From contig JAHEXV010000017.1 of NCBI GenBank assembly GCA_023251935.1, positions 4,024 through 38,016 on the forward strand: a stretch of DNA of 33,993 bases, written 5' to 3'. Shown piece by piece: positions 1 to 8,161 of the stretch (the first letter of the stretch is position 1; each line of letters begins with the position of its first letter). The DNA is from a bacterium (lineage in GTDB: Bacteria; Actinomycetota; Thermoleophilia; Solirubrobacterales; 70-9). A program made the translations under genes and the position numbers. Under the pieces are notes generated by a model. The model saw only the letters and a list, made by a program, of their open reading frames with translations, had not been told where the DNA came from and did not search any database.

Positions 1-131
1 TCAGCCCCGTGAGCGATCGCATCAGAAAGGACACTACCTACTGGGCGACCTCACGGGCTGTGCCCAGTGACGGAGGCGCCGAACCGAGGATCGAGGGGGG
101 GCGAGGTCGCGGGCGGGACGGCGCCGAAGAC

Positions 132-1115
132 TCAGGCGCTTGGAGCCGTGGCGCCCTCGCGAACCTCGTCGCGAAGGCGTTTCGCGATGTGCGATGCCGC
201 GCCGCGCATTCCGTCCAGTTCGGCGGCGCTCCTCTTGTGGCCCCAGACGTTGCAGCAGAGCACGCCGTCCTCGAGCTCGAAGGCGAACTTCTCAGGCGCC
301 TCGTCGGTCATCCAGACGATGAACGTCGGCGAAAACAGCTGGCGCAGGAAGTCCTGGTCCTGGTCCTTGTTCGTGAAGATCTCGTACTCGTCGTCGAGCT
401 TCTCGCTCTCCAGCTTCACCCGCTCCTTCGTCCGGAACACGTCCTCGAGGTTCTCGAACACCCGGAAGCCGAACTTGCGGTTGGCGTAGAGCCCCGGCAG
501 GCTCTGGCGACACTCGGGGACATCGCTCATGGCCACCGTGAAGTGGTAGTCCGTCTCGTGCCTACCGCTCGTGTCGTACCAGACGTCGGTATAGGTGTAG
601 AGCGCCAAACGGCCGCTGATGCCGTCGCCCAGCGGCCCCTCCATGATCTCGTCGCCCTTTCGCTGATCGCCCTTTCGAAGGAGCGGCGTCGACCCCGGGA
701 GCGAACCGTCCTTCGTGCGGGTCAGCCCCCGCTCCTCGGCATATGCGACGAAGAAGTCGTCCTCGGCCTGAGAGTCCGCCTTAGACCAGCAGACCGTGAT
801 GGTGATCAGGAATCCGAGGACGAGGGTGACGAGCATCAAGAGCAGGTTCGGGAAGAAGAGTCCGATCGCGATCACCACCGTGGGGATCCCGCCCCACGCG
901 AGGGTCGAGCGCTTGCGGATGAGGCGGTGGAAGCGAAAGCGACGAAGATCGTCGGTGTCGTCCGGAGCCGTCCCGGGCGTGCCCGGATCCCGCGATACGG
1001 CGGCATCGGCCGGCCCCGTGGGGGCCGATCGTCGCTCCGGCGAGGGCTGTTCCTCGGCTGCCGCGGCGCCAACTCTAATTCCTAGGAAACCCTGAAGGGT
1101 CCCCTTCGCACCCAC
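132..1115 (-). CDS. Hypothetical membrane-anchored protein (DUF3137-like layout)
   Basis: Encodes 327 residues that I do not recognise by family with certainty. A proline/alanine-rich N-terminus of about 60 residues is followed by a basic patch (RFRFHRLIRKR), two closely spaced hydrophobic helices near residues 75-110, and a soluble C-terminal domain of about 200 residues. That layout, with two helices then a domain ending in a cysteine pair (VLCCNVWGHK), resembles DUF3137-type proteins, but this is only a resemblance. The GTG start lies inside the end of the upstream gene (34-base overlap), so it is probably the last gene of the cupin operon. No strong ribosome-binding site is visible, so the N-terminus could be shorter. 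Function unknown. Confidence 0.75.
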   Translation of the reverse strand: MGAKGTLQGFLGIRVGAAAAEEQPSPERRSAPTGPADAAVSRDPGTPGTAPDDTDDLRRFRFHRLIRKRSTLAWGGIPTVVIAIGLFFPNLLLMLVTLVLGFLITITVCWSKADSQAEDDFFVAYAEERGLTRTKDGSLPGSTPLLRKGDQRKGDEIMEGPLGDGISGRLALYTYTDVWYDTSGRHETDYHFTVAMSDVPECRQSLPGLYANRKFGFRVFENLEDVFRTKERVKLESEKLDDEYEIFTNKDQDQDFLRQLFSPTFIVWMTDEAPEKFAFELEDGVLCCNVWGHKRSAAELDGMRGAASHIAKRLRDEVREGATAPSA

Positions 1116-1711
1116 AGCAGAGCCCCTAGCGCGATCAACACCGGTCCCACGATCAGGCCGGCTTCGTTACCTGCGCTCAAGAAGGCGACCAACGTCGCGA
1201 ACGGCCACGCGGCGATCCAGCGCCAGGGCGCGGGAACTCGCAGGAGCGCGACGCCCAGGAGCAGGAGTCCAAGCATCACGACGAGGACTGCGGGGAAGTA
1301 CGCGGCGTTCCCGAGCGCCGAGACTCCGAGGGCGTCCTCGCCGAAGTTGGCGAGCGCCGCGATCGACGCGCCAGCTGCGGCGCCGACGAGGGCGACTGCC
1401 CCCAATGCTCCCGAGCGGCGCCGGTCCCAGCTACGTACGACGAGCAGCGCCGGCACGAGGCCGAAGAGAGCAGCGCTGTAGACCACGACGCCGGCGTAGT
1501 CGAGCACCGACTGCGCGTCCGTGTGCTCGTCGCCGGTCCCCCCGATCGCCACGTTCACCAGCCAGAGGGCGCCGGCGAGGGAAAAGGCGACAAGGCCGAT
1601 GTGGCGCTCGCGGAGGCCGGCGGACGCTCGCGTCGGGGTGTCCTGCGCCTTGACTTCGGTCACGTTGTGGAAGTCAACCGTGCCATCAGTTCTCCGCGGC
1701 GTGCCCCGCAC
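1082..1711 (-). CDS. Hypothetical multi-pass membrane protein
   Basis: Encodes up to 209 residues with about six hydrophobic segments (starting at LVAFSLAGALWLVNVAIGG), separated by short loops and ending in a positively charged tail (WVRRGPFRVS). The layout resembles DUF998-like or small integral membrane proteins of Actinobacteria, but no diagnostic motif is visible. The GTG at 1711 overlaps the cupin gene by 26 bases. A second in-frame GTG at 1663 would remove that overlap and still precede the first helix, so it is an equally good start. Position between the cupin and the next membrane protein suggests one transcript controlled from the promoter near 2300. Role unknown. Confidence 0.75.
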   Translation of the reverse strand: MRGTPRRTDGTVDFHNVTEVKAQDTPTRASAGLRERHIGLVAFSLAGALWLVNVAIGGTGDEHTDAQSVLDYAGVVVYSAALFGLVPALLVVRSWDRRRSGALGAVALVGAAAGASIAALANFGEDALGVSALGNAAYFPAVLVVMLGLLLLGVALLRVPAPWRWIAAWPFATLVAFLSAGNEAGLIVGPVLIALGALLWVRRGPFRVS

Positions 1712-2249
1712 CGTAGCCGCGGCGTCTGCCAGCGCGTGCGAGCGCTGGGAAGATGAGTCGCTGCAGGAAGGGTGGGGGCATGGGCGGGAACCCCAGCACG
1801 ACCATGTCGCGGTGGCGTTCGGCCATCACTGCGGCCTCGAGCAGGACGCCGGGTCGCGTCGGGAGCCCGTGACGCGTGATCTTGCCGGCGCGGCTGAGAG
1901 CCGCGGCCTGCTCGAGGAACTCTTGCAGCGATGATGGGGGGCGGACCTCGCAGGCGACGTGGGCGACCTCTTCACCACGGTTGCGGTACGCGTGCCGCAC
2001 GCCGGCCGGGACCATCACGGTCTCGCCGGGGGAGGCGGTCTGCCACCTCCTGCCCGCCAGGAAGCTTGGCCGACCGGCAAGGACCTTGAAGCGCTCCTCG
2101 ATCGCGGGATGGATGTGCGGCGTCACGCCGCCGCCGGGGTCGACCCAGATCTCCACCAGGAGGACCTCCTCGCCGTCCTCACCGCTCGTGCGCTGGAAGC
2201 TGAACCGCTGCCTCAGGACCGGGTCCTCGACCACGCGCTGCTCGGACAT
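1686..2249 (-). CDS. Cupin-domain protein
   Basis: Encodes 187 residues with a single cupin barrel. Motif 1 is seen as PHIHPAIEERFKVLAG (about residues 42-57) and motif 2 as PGETVMVPAGVRHAYRN (about 74-90), so the likely metal ligands are two His and a Glu in the first motif and a His in the second. Small cupins of this type bind a metal or small ligand; the substrate cannot be read from sequence. A strong ribosome-binding site (AAAGGAG, 7 bases from the ATG) and a consensus-like promoter precede it. It is the first gene of a three-gene minus-strand operon and is divergent from a TetR regulator, so it is likely the main regulated product. Confidence 0.88.
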   Translation of the reverse strand: MSEQRVVEDPVLRQRFSFQRTSGEDGEEVLLVEIWVDPGGGVTPHIHPAIEERFKVLAGRPSFLAGRRWQTASPGETVMVPAGVRHAYRNRGEEVAHVACEVRPPSSLQEFLEQAAALSRAGKITRHGLPTRPGVLLEAAVMAERHRDMVVLGFPPMPPPFLQRLIFPALARAGRRRGYGAGHAAEN

Positions 2250-2283
2250 GTTCGACTCCTTTGGCTCGTAAGCTAGTGACGGG

Positions 2284-2298
2284 TAGGTATACTACCTA
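2284..2298. promoter_or_regulatory. Palindromic operator, probably for the TetR protein
   Basis: The sequence TAGGTA-TAC-TACCTA is a perfect inverted repeat with 6-base arms and a 3-base centre, between the divergent cupin and tetR genes. It covers the -10 element of the cupin promoter, so a bound repressor would block that promoter. Short palindromes in divergent intergenic regions are typical binding sites of TetR-family proteins; that this regulator binds here is an inference from position. Confidence 0.6.
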
Positions 2299-2317
2299 GG
2301 GATCGTTAGGTTGTCAA
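2289..2317 (-). promoter_or_regulatory. Sigma70-type promoter of the cupin operon
   Basis: Read on the minus strand there is a perfect -35 (TTGACA, 2317-2312), a 17-base spacer and a good -10 (TAGTAT, 2294-2289). The cupin ATG lies 40 bases further on, behind an AAAGGAG ribosome-binding site. The -10 lies within the TAGGTA/TACCTA palindrome. Such a consensus-like promoter is rare in this GC-rich window and would be strong unless repressed. Confidence 0.65.
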
Positions 2318-2352
2318 GAGAGCGGAAAACAGACGGCAGCCCACGCAGGCGA

Positions 2353-2982
2353 ATGACCGCCGACGCGCGCCGGGAAGTGATCGAGCAGGCGGCGCTCGAG
2401 GTCTTCGCCGAGCGCGGCTACCATGGAGCGTCGATCGACGAGATCGCGCGGCGCTCGGGCGTCACGCCGCCCGTCCTCTACGACCACTTCGCCTCCAAGC
2501 TCGAGCTCCACAAGCGCCTTCTCGAGCGCACCAGAGACGAGCTGCTCGAGATGTGGGGTGAGCAACTCGGCGGCGACGGGGCGGCTGAGGAGCGGGTCCC
2601 GCGCGCGCTCGACGCCTGGGCGAGATACGTCGAGAAACATCCCTACGCGCCCAGGATGTTCTTCAGCGAGACGACCGGCGATCCCGACATCGAGGCGATC
2701 CACGGGCAGGTGAGGGCGCAGTCGGTGGCGGTCCTGGGAGCCATACTCGGGCGCGAGGCGGGCGCCGAGAACATCGCGGGCTCCGCCGGCCAGGAGGCCC
2801 TCGAGATGGCCGCCGAGGTCATCCGGGCCGGACTGACCGGGCTCGCGATCTGGTGGAGCGATCATCCACATGTGCCACGCGAGCAGATCGTGGCCACGGC
2901 CGTCAACGCGATCTGGATCGGGTTCGAGCGCGTGCGCCGCGGGGAGGGCTGGGGCGCGACGGGCGGGTCCGGCCATCGGTGA
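2353..2982 (+). CDS. TetR/AcrR-family transcriptional regulator
   Basis: Encodes 209 residues from the ATG at 2353. The N-terminal TetR DNA-binding domain is clear: helix 1 (REVIEQAALEVFAERGYHG), the helix-turn-helix (SIDEIARRSGVTPPVLYDHF) and the following FASKLELHKRLLE helix. The remaining C-terminal part is the ligand-binding and dimerisation domain; its ligand is unknown. A TTG at 2311 would add 14 residues but coincides with the -35 box of the divergent promoter, and the TetR domain begins naturally at 2353, so the ATG is preferred. Divergent from the cupin operon with a palindromic operator between them, it probably represses that operon and perhaps itself. Confidence 0.88.
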   Translation: MTADARREVIEQAALEVFAERGYHGASIDEIARRSGVTPPVLYDHFASKLELHKRLLERTRDELLEMWGEQLGGDGAAEERVPRALDAWARYVEKHPYAPRMFFSETTGDPDIEAIHGQVRAQSVAVLGAILGREAGAENIAGSAGQEALEMAAEVIRAGLTGLAIWWSDHPHVPREQIVATAVNAIWIGFERVRRGEGWGATGGSGHR

Positions 2983-3064
2983 GGTCGTCTCTGACGACCT
3001 CGTCCGGCAAGCCCCATCCAGCTGCCAGGTGAGGGTTCGCCGGCCGGTTCTGGACCATCCAGGC

Positions 3065-3445
3065 ATGCCTCAGAACTTCCTCAGCTGCGACCGCGACCAA
3101 CCGATGCTTCTGCCGCCGGACCTCCGCGACTGGCTCTCAGGCGACCACCTCGCCTGATTCGCGATCGATGCGGTGGCGGAGCTAGACCTCGAGCCCTTCT
3201 ACGCCTCCTACCGCGCCGACGGCCACGGCGCCGCCGCCCACGATCCGAAAACGATGGTGACGCTGTTTGCCTACGCCTATGCGGTCGGCGAGCGCTCATC
3301 ACGGGGGATCGAGCGTCGCTGACGAGAGGACGTCGCCTTCCGCGTGATCTGCGCCAACCAGGCCCCCGATCACGCGACGATCGCCCGCTTTCGCGTTCGC
3401 CACGAAGAGGCCCTGGCGGGCCTCTTCTTCAGGCGTGCCCGCTGA
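3065..3445 (+). pseudogene. IS1182-type transposase, degraded N-terminal fragment
   Basis: Translation from the ATG at 3065 matches from memory the start of IS1182-family transposases (MPQNFLSCDRDQ, LLPPDLRDWL, DHLA, then AELDLEPFYASYRADGHG, AYAVGERSSRGIERR, and NQAPDHATIARFRVRHEEALAGLF). It is interrupted in frame by TGA at 3155, where the family has Trp, by TGA at 3320, where it has Cys, and by TGA at 3443. Only about 125 codons of a protein normally longer than 400 residues remain, and the catalytic C-terminal part is missing. No terminal inverted repeats are visible. It is an insertion-sequence relic that cannot encode a functional transposase. Confidence 0.82.
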
Positions 3446-3590
3446 TGGATCTACTTCTTGGAACCGAGCTGGCCCACTCGGCCATGGCTGAGCCCAGTGA
3501 TTTCGGCTACGACGATTGGCCAGCCCCTCGCGATGAGCTCTTCGAAGGGCGGCATCACGCTGTCACCGTCCCGTGGTGGCCGACCAACGC

Positions 3591-3617
3591 AAGAAAATCC
3601 GCCGGTGCCACGGCGGA
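3591..3617 (-). terminator. Intrinsic terminator of the NHL propeller gene
   Basis: On the minus strand a 7-bp stem (TCCGCCG / CGGCGGA, 6-base loop) is followed directly by TTTTCTT. It lies about 40 bases beyond the stop codon of the minus-strand gene ending at 3659. Hairpin plus U-tract in the correct orientation makes this the clearest intrinsic terminator in the window. Confidence 0.7.
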
Positions 3618-3658
3618 GGGCTGAAAAAATCTAGTCCGGCGGACTGACTCGACGCGAG

Positions 3659-5446
3659 CTAGTGCCGCGTCTCGAACTCGCAGCCCTTGACGATGGAGTT
3701 GGGGTCCTTGGGAAGCAGATCGAGTTCCGCCTTGTCACCTGGGCCAGGGTTCCTGGCTCCGTCACAGTCGATCAACTTGTCCGAGGTCAGATCGCGGGCG
3801 TAAAGCTGATCGTTTGCCCCCATTCCCTTCATCACGTCGGCGCCTGGGCCACCGATCAGGATGTCCCTGAGCGGCCCGCCGGTCAGGGTGTCGGCTCCCG
3901 GCCCGCCGTCAAGCGTGCTCGGGATAGGCCCGGTGTTGTTGTGGTTCGGGATCCCCGTGGCGTTGTTCACGAGGTCGTTCTGGTCGCCAGCATCCACTCG
4001 GATCCGAGTGACCCCGAAGCCGCAAAATGCCGTGTATTGGCCGCTTTGGGTGCAGCCAGCGCCCGCGTCAAGGCCGGAGCCATAGCCCGGGGAGCGAGGG
4101 AAGTCCGTGACCGTCAGCGGGAAATAGTCCAAGCGCCAACTGAACCGCAGGTTGTCCTTGGCTCCCGGCGCAGCGGTCACCACCAAAATCGATCCAGAGA
4201 TGCTGACCGAAGCCGTGCGAACCGTGAACGTGCGGGTGGCCGGCGTCGGGTCGGTCTTGCCAGTCGAGTCGGTGGCCCGGACGGAGAAGGTGTGAGGGCC
4301 GTCCGCGAGATGCGGACTCGTGTAACTCTTCGGCGGGGACGACGAGCCACAGGGCATATAGGGGCGCGAGTCGATCCTGCACGCAAACGTCGTATCCAAG
4401 TCGGGTGAGGAGAATCTGAAGGTAGGACTCGGTTGGTACGTCGTCCCCGACGGGCCGGCGGTAATCGTCGTCGGGGGTGGGGAAGCGCTGAACCGGAACT
4501 TCTGGACACGGTAGTTGCCCGCCTCAACGACGTACACACTGCTCGAGGCGTCGACAGCGATACCGATTGGGCCATCGAACTGCCCGTCACCGGAGCCCTG
4601 GCTTCCCCATTTGGCGAGGAACATGCCCGAGGAGTCAAACTTCTGGATTGTGTCGCCTGTGTAGTCGGCGACGTACACATTGCCCGCTGGGTCGGTGGCG
4701 ATGCCCAGCGGACTCTGAAACTGACCGTCGGCCGAGCCCTGGCTTCCCCATTGGCCGAGGAAGGTACCCGCGGTTGAGAACTTCTCGATCCGGCTGTTGA
4801 AGTAGTCCACGACGTAGAGATTGTCTGAGGCGTCGATGGCTATGCCCTCTGGCCCCTCGAGCTCGCCATCTCCAGAGCCCTCGGTACCCCACTTGGCGAT
4901 GAAGTTGCCGGAGGGGTCGAACTCCTGTATCCGGTTGTCCGAGACGTCAGAGACGAAGACGTTCCCCGAAGAGTCGGTTGCGATGCCGCCTATGTCGGTG
5001 AACTCGCCGTCCCCGGAGCCTGGGCGGCCCCACTGCGCGAGGAAGGCGCCAGAGGACGAAAACTTCTCGATCCGCGCGTTGCCTCTATCGGCGACGTAGA
5101 CGTTTCCCGAGGAGTCGGCGGCAATGGCTCCAGCGCCGTTGAACTGCCCGTCCCCGGAGCCCTGGCTTCCCCATTTGGTGAGGAACTTGCCCGAGGAGTT
5201 GAACCTCTTGATCGGGGTATCGGAGACGTAGACGTTGCCCGAGGAGTTCGTGGCGATTCCCTGCGGGACCTGAAACTGCCCGTCCCCGGAGCCCTGGCTT
5301 CCCCACACCTGGGCGAATCGAACCGAGGCGGAGGCGGAAGGGGTCACGGCCAAGAGGAGCAGCGCGATCGCGCCCATCGGAACGATGGCCATCAGGGCGA
5401 GCGCTCCGACTAGGCGTGGGACGCCGCCCGGATCAGTCTCGCCCAT
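3659..5446 (-). CDS. Secreted NHL-repeat beta-propeller with C-terminal calcium-binding repeats
   Basis: Encodes about 595 residues from the ATG at 5446. After an N-terminal hydrophobic signal segment (ALALMAIVPMGAIALLLLA, ending SASAS), six NHL repeats follow, each beginning WGSQGSGDGQF and containing GIA.DSSGNVYVADxxNxRIxKF, enough for one six-bladed propeller. Next is an Ig-like module (FRFSSPDLDTTFACRID to DPTPATRTFTV) also found in the secreted protein at 10173. The C-terminus has GGPGADTLTGG-type nonapeptides typical of RTX calcium-binding rolls. It is likely extracellular and binding rather than catalytic; ligand unknown. In-frame upstream GTGs (5482, 5590) make the start uncertain. 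It is monocistronic, with a terminator after the stop. Confidence 0.85.
   Translation of the reverse strand: MGETDPGGVPRLVGALALMAIVPMGAIALLLLAVTPSASASVRFAQVWGSQGSGDGQFQVPQGIATNSSGNVYVSDTPIKRFNSSGKFLTKWGSQGSGDGQFNGAGAIAADSSGNVYVADRGNARIEKFSSSGAFLAQWGRPGSGDGEFTDIGGIATDSSGNVFVSDVSDNRIQEFDPSGNFIAKWGTEGSGDGELEGPEGIAIDASDNLYVVDYFNSRIEKFSTAGTFLGQWGSQGSADGQFQSPLGIATDPAGNVYVADYTGDTIQKFDSSGMFLAKWGSQGSGDGQFDGPIGIAVDASSSVYVVEAGNYRVQKFRFSASPPPTTITAGPSGTTYQPSPTFRFSSPDLDTTFACRIDSRPYMPCGSSSPPKSYTSPHLADGPHTFSVRATDSTGKTDPTPATRTFTVRTASVSISGSILVVTAAPGAKDNLRFSWRLDYFPLTVTDFPRSPGYGSGLDAGAGCTQSGQYTAFCGFGVTRIRVDAGDQNDLVNNATGIPNHNNTGPIPSTLDGGPGADTLTGGPLRDILIGGPGADVMKGMGANDQLYARDLTSDKLIDCDGARNPGPGDKAELDLLPKDPNSIVKGCEFETRH
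4487..5305 (-). repeat. Six in-frame NHL repeats, 141-bp period
   Basis: Six repeats encode the propeller blades. The invariant Trp codons are spaced 44, 47, 47, 47 and 47 codons apart, so the repeat is 141 bp except for the first blade, which is 9 bp shorter (three residues missing before the KRF strand). Several copies share long near-identical DNA stretches around the WGSQGSGDGQF codons, implying recent duplication or gene conversion. Confidence 0.85.
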
Positions 5447-5529
5447 TCCCAACTGACCATCCGATCCTCCCCCAATGCTCACGGCCTCAAGACTAACCCC
5501 ACGGGTTCCGGGAGCGGAGGCGCCGGGAC

Positions 5530-5751
5530 TCACTGCCGAGCGGGAGGCCGAGCTTGTCGAGCGGGCCTTCGAGAGGGCACCAGGGGGCACAAAGTCGACT
5601 CAGCGCCGCCCAAGCCGGGACAAGCCAGACCAAGCGTGCCCGCGGCCTCGCTGAGGACCGGTATCGCCGCCTCCAGCGTCGCCTCGGCCTCCGCGCAGCA
5701 CTGGTCCTCCGGGTCGACGACCCGGTGAAGGCCGTGAGCGACCGCGGGCAC
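5530..5751 (-). other. Weak open reading frame in the 5591-5885 gap
   Basis: The roughly 300 bases between the NHL gene and the glycosyltransferase run hold no recognisable gene. The only reading frame with coding-like composition is a 73-codon minus-strand frame from a GTG at 5751. Its first half (HRVVDPEDQCCAEAEATLEA) has GC-rich third positions, but the second half decays into low-complexity Arg/Pro sequence and runs into the upstream part of the NHL gene. No ribosome-binding site or known domain is visible. It may be a gene remnant or chance. Confidence 0.15.
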
Positions 5752-5885
5752 GGGAGTACGGCGAGGATCTGCGGACCGTTCACGTGACGTGACTCACACG
5801 GGCTCCCCATCCAGCGCCGGCGCCGGGAACCTCCAGATCGCCGACCGGAGCCAAGAGACTCGCGTGAGCTCATGGGGCCGTTAGG

Positions 5886-6668
5886 GTGGGGCGTGCCGTG
5901 GAAGGACGCCCGACTGTTCTCGTCCTTACGCCCGTCAAGCAGGCTGCCGCCCATCTCCCGCGGTACTTCGAGGCGTTGTCGCGGCTGGATTACCCGCCCG
6001 ACCGCCTGAGCATCGGCATCCTCGAGGGCGACAGCACCGACGACAGCTATGAGCGGATCACGGAGCGCCTCCCCGGCCTGCGGGAGAGGCACTGTCGGGT
6101 GACGCTGACGCAGTGGAACTCCAACTTTCAGATCCCCGACGGCGTCCCGCGCTGGGCGCCCCCGTTCCAGCTGCCGCGTCGGGTGGTGCTGGCGAAGGCG
6201 CGAAACCGCCTGCTGAACGCCGCCCTTCACGACGAGGAGTGGGTGCTGTGGCTGGACATCGACGTGGTGGAGTACCCCGCCGACGTGCTCGAGCGCTTGC
6301 TAGCGACCGGCAAGGACATCGTCACCCCCCACTGCGTGGTCGAGTGGGGAGGGCCGACGTTCGACTGGAACGCCTGGCGCAACAAGGGCCGGGAGCGCAT
6401 GGACGCCCTGCGAGGAGGTCCGGACCTGGTTCGCCTCGACGGGGTGGGCGGGACCATGCTCCTGATCCGGGCCGACCTTCACCGCGAGGGTCTCGTCTTC
6501 CCCCCGTTCCCGTACGGTCGCCGCAACCGCTTCGCCCGCGAGACGAACCCGTTGTTGGGACATGGCATGGGCGAGGTCGAGACCGAGGGGCTTGGGCTGA
6601 TGGCCAAGGACATGGGCCACGAGTGCTGGGGAATGCCCAACCTCGAGATCGTCCACCCCAACCGGTGA
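5886..6668 (+). CDS. Glycosyltransferase, Anp1/GT62-like GT-A fold
   Basis: Encodes 260 residues. The N-terminus (VLVLTPVKQAAAHLPRYFEAL) and ILEGDSTDDSYE (about 45-56) form the nucleotide-sugar-binding start of a GT-A fold. The DxD metal/nucleotide motif is WLDIDVVEY (Asp124, Asp126). The later GGTMLLIRADL and the acidic GEVETEGLGLMAKDMGH segment fit the acceptor side. This pattern resembles the Anp1 (mannan polymerase subunit) family, so it probably transfers a sugar from an NDP-sugar in the cytoplasm; donor and acceptor cannot be read. The GTG at 5886 is the most upstream start before the fold; another GTG at 5898 is possible. Its stop overlaps the next GTG by four bases (GTGA), so it begins a coupled operon. 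Confidence 0.85.
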   Translation: MGRAVEGRPTVLVLTPVKQAAAHLPRYFEALSRLDYPPDRLSIGILEGDSTDDSYERITERLPGLRERHCRVTLTQWNSNFQIPDGVPRWAPPFQLPRRVVLAKARNRLLNAALHDEEWVLWLDIDVVEYPADVLERLLATGKDIVTPHCVVEWGGPTFDWNAWRNKGRERMDALRGGPDLVRLDGVGGTMLLIRADLHREGLVFPPFPYGRRNRFARETNPLLGHGMGEVETEGLGLMAKDMGHECWGMPNLEIVHPNR

Positions 6669-7855
6669 GCCGAGCTCAGATCCTGTTCCTGACGCCGGTA
6701 ATGCCGGCCGAGGGCGGCAACGGACTGGCCATGCGTGCGGGGCTCCTGCTCGAGGGGCTGGCCCGGGCCGGTCCGGTGCGGGTGCTCGTGGCGCCGACGT
6801 TCGGCCACCCGGGCCCGCCAACCGCTCTGGCCGCTCGCCTCGCCGCGTCGGTGGAGGTCCTGCCGCTCGACCCCAACCCGGACGCCGTCGCCGACCTGAC
6901 GGCTCGACTCGGCACTCCGGAGGGACGGGCTCGGGCCCGTGCCCTGCATCCTCTTCCGGCCCTGTGCCGAACCGCGACGCCTGCAGCGTCGAAGGCCGTC
7001 GCCGAGGCGGCGCAGGGTGTGGCTCTGGTCCTGGCGATGCGGCTCTACCTCGCGCCCCTTCTGGACGTCCTCGTCGACCGGCCGCGGCGCCCCGCGCTCG
7101 CCCTCGACGTCGACGATGTCGAGTCGCTGACGCAGCGGAATCTCGGCCACCTTGAGGAGGCGTCGCGATTCGAGCGGCTCGAGAGGACCTACCTGCCGCT
7201 ACTCGACCGCGTAATCGCCTGCTCCAGGGACGACGCCGACCGCCTCGCCGACCTCCACAAGCTGCGGGCGACCGTTGTGGTGCCCAACGCCATTCGCCCG
7301 CCCGCCTCCGTGGGCGGTCGCCTCCTCGCCCACCATGACCTCGTCTTCGTTGGCAATCTGAGTTACGGCCCGAACGCCGACGGCGCTCGCTGGCTCTGCC
7401 GGGAGGTACTGCCGCGCCTGGAGGGGCGGACCGCGGCGCTGGTGGGCAGCCGGCCGGGCCCGGATCTGCTGGAGCTGGCGGCCGACTGCGCCGTGACGGT
7501 CGCCGGAGACGTCGCCGACGTCGCTCCTTGGTACCGGTCGGCTTCGGTCGCGGTGGTCCCGATCCGGGCCGGCGGTGGCACCCGAATCAAGGTTCTCGAG
7601 GCCCTCGCCCACCGCCGACCCGTGGTGGCGACCACCGCGGGCGCGCGCGGCCTCGAGCTGGCGGGAAGCGACGGTCCGATACTGACGGCCGACACCGCGG
7701 ACGCCTTCGCTGCCGCATGCCGGCGGCTCCTCGATCAGCCGACTCTCGCCGCTCGCTTGGCCGAACGGGGCGCGGAGGTCGTCCTCACCATGAGCAGCGT
7801 GGACGCCGTCGCCCCGCTCGTTGAGGTGCTCGCCCTCGATACCTTCCGACGGTGA
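6665..7855 (+). CDS. Glycosyltransferase, GT4/GT1-like GT-B fold
   Basis: Encodes 396 residues from the GTG that overlaps the preceding stop (GTGA). The N-terminal domain begins QILFLTPVMPAEGGNGLAMRAG, a typical GT4 glycine loop after the first strand. An ALDVDDVESLTQRN segment near residue 145 is characteristic of GT4-like enzymes that act on surface glycans. The C-terminal Rossmann domain starts LVFVGNLSYGPNADGARWL and ends with GGGTRIKVLEALAHRRPVVAT (about residues 300-320), the usual NDP-sugar-binding motif; the conserved Glu is in KVLEALA. It is probably a retaining transferase. Four-base overlaps at both ends tie its translation to the GT-A enzyme before it and the PqqD-like protein after it. 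Confidence 0.9.
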   Translation: MSRAQILFLTPVMPAEGGNGLAMRAGLLLEGLARAGPVRVLVAPTFGHPGPPTALAARLAASVEVLPLDPNPDAVADLTARLGTPEGRARARALHPLPALCRTATPAASKAVAEAAQGVALVLAMRLYLAPLLDVLVDRPRRPALALDVDDVESLTQRNLGHLEEASRFERLERTYLPLLDRVIACSRDDADRLADLHKLRATVVVPNAIRPPASVGGRLLAHHDLVFVGNLSYGPNADGARWLCREVLPRLEGRTAALVGSRPGPDLLELAADCAVTVAGDVADVAPWYRSASVAVVPIRAGGGTRIKVLEALAHRRPVVATTAGARGLELAGSDGPILTADTADAFAAACRRLLDQPTLAARLAERGAEVVLTMSSVDAVAPLVEVLALDTFRR

Positions 7856-8124
7856 GCGGGCTCGAGGATCCGGAGCACCCGCTGGCCGTCGAGGGGGTCG
7901 AGGTGGTTCCGACCGCCGACGGATACGTCGTCTACGACGAGCAGCGCGACCGGGTTCATTACCTGAACCACACCGCTGCCCTCGTGCTCGAGTTCTGCAC
8001 CGGCGAAAACAGCGCAGAGGAGATCGTCCGAATGCTGCAGCTCGCCTACGATCTCCCGGAGCCGCCTCAGGCCGAGACGCGCGAGTGCCTGACCAGGCTC
8101 CGTGCCGAGGGGCTGGTGCACTGA
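7852..8124 (+). CDS. Stand-alone PqqD-like protein (RiPP recognition element fold)
   Basis: Encodes 90 residues with the PqqD layout: a short beta pair (VEVVPTADGYVVYDEQRDRVHYLNHTAALVLEFC) and a helical second half (SAEEIVRMLQLAYDLPEP...TRECLTRLRAEGLVH). In characterised systems this fold binds the leader of a substrate peptide and presents it to a modifying enzyme. No radical-SAM enzyme, cyclodehydratase or lasso-peptide protease occurs in the window. Its immediate neighbours are glycosyltransferases and the leader-bearing protein at 8162. The GTG start overlaps the previous stop by four bases, so it is made together with the GT-B enzyme. Partnership with those neighbours is inference from the coupling. 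Confidence 0.82.
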   Translation: MSGLEDPEHPLAVEGVEVVPTADGYVVYDEQRDRVHYLNHTAALVLEFCTGENSAEEIVRMLQLAYDLPEPPQAETRECLTRLRAEGLVH

Positions 8125-8161
8125 GCCCTCGCCCCTCACGAGTTGAGTTAGACTCGCCGAG

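Noticed and set aside
3065-3445. TGA recoding (Trp or Sec) in the transposase frame
   Set aside because: No SECIS-like structure is evident, many normal genes here end in TGA, and the frame is also truncated, so decay explains the stops.
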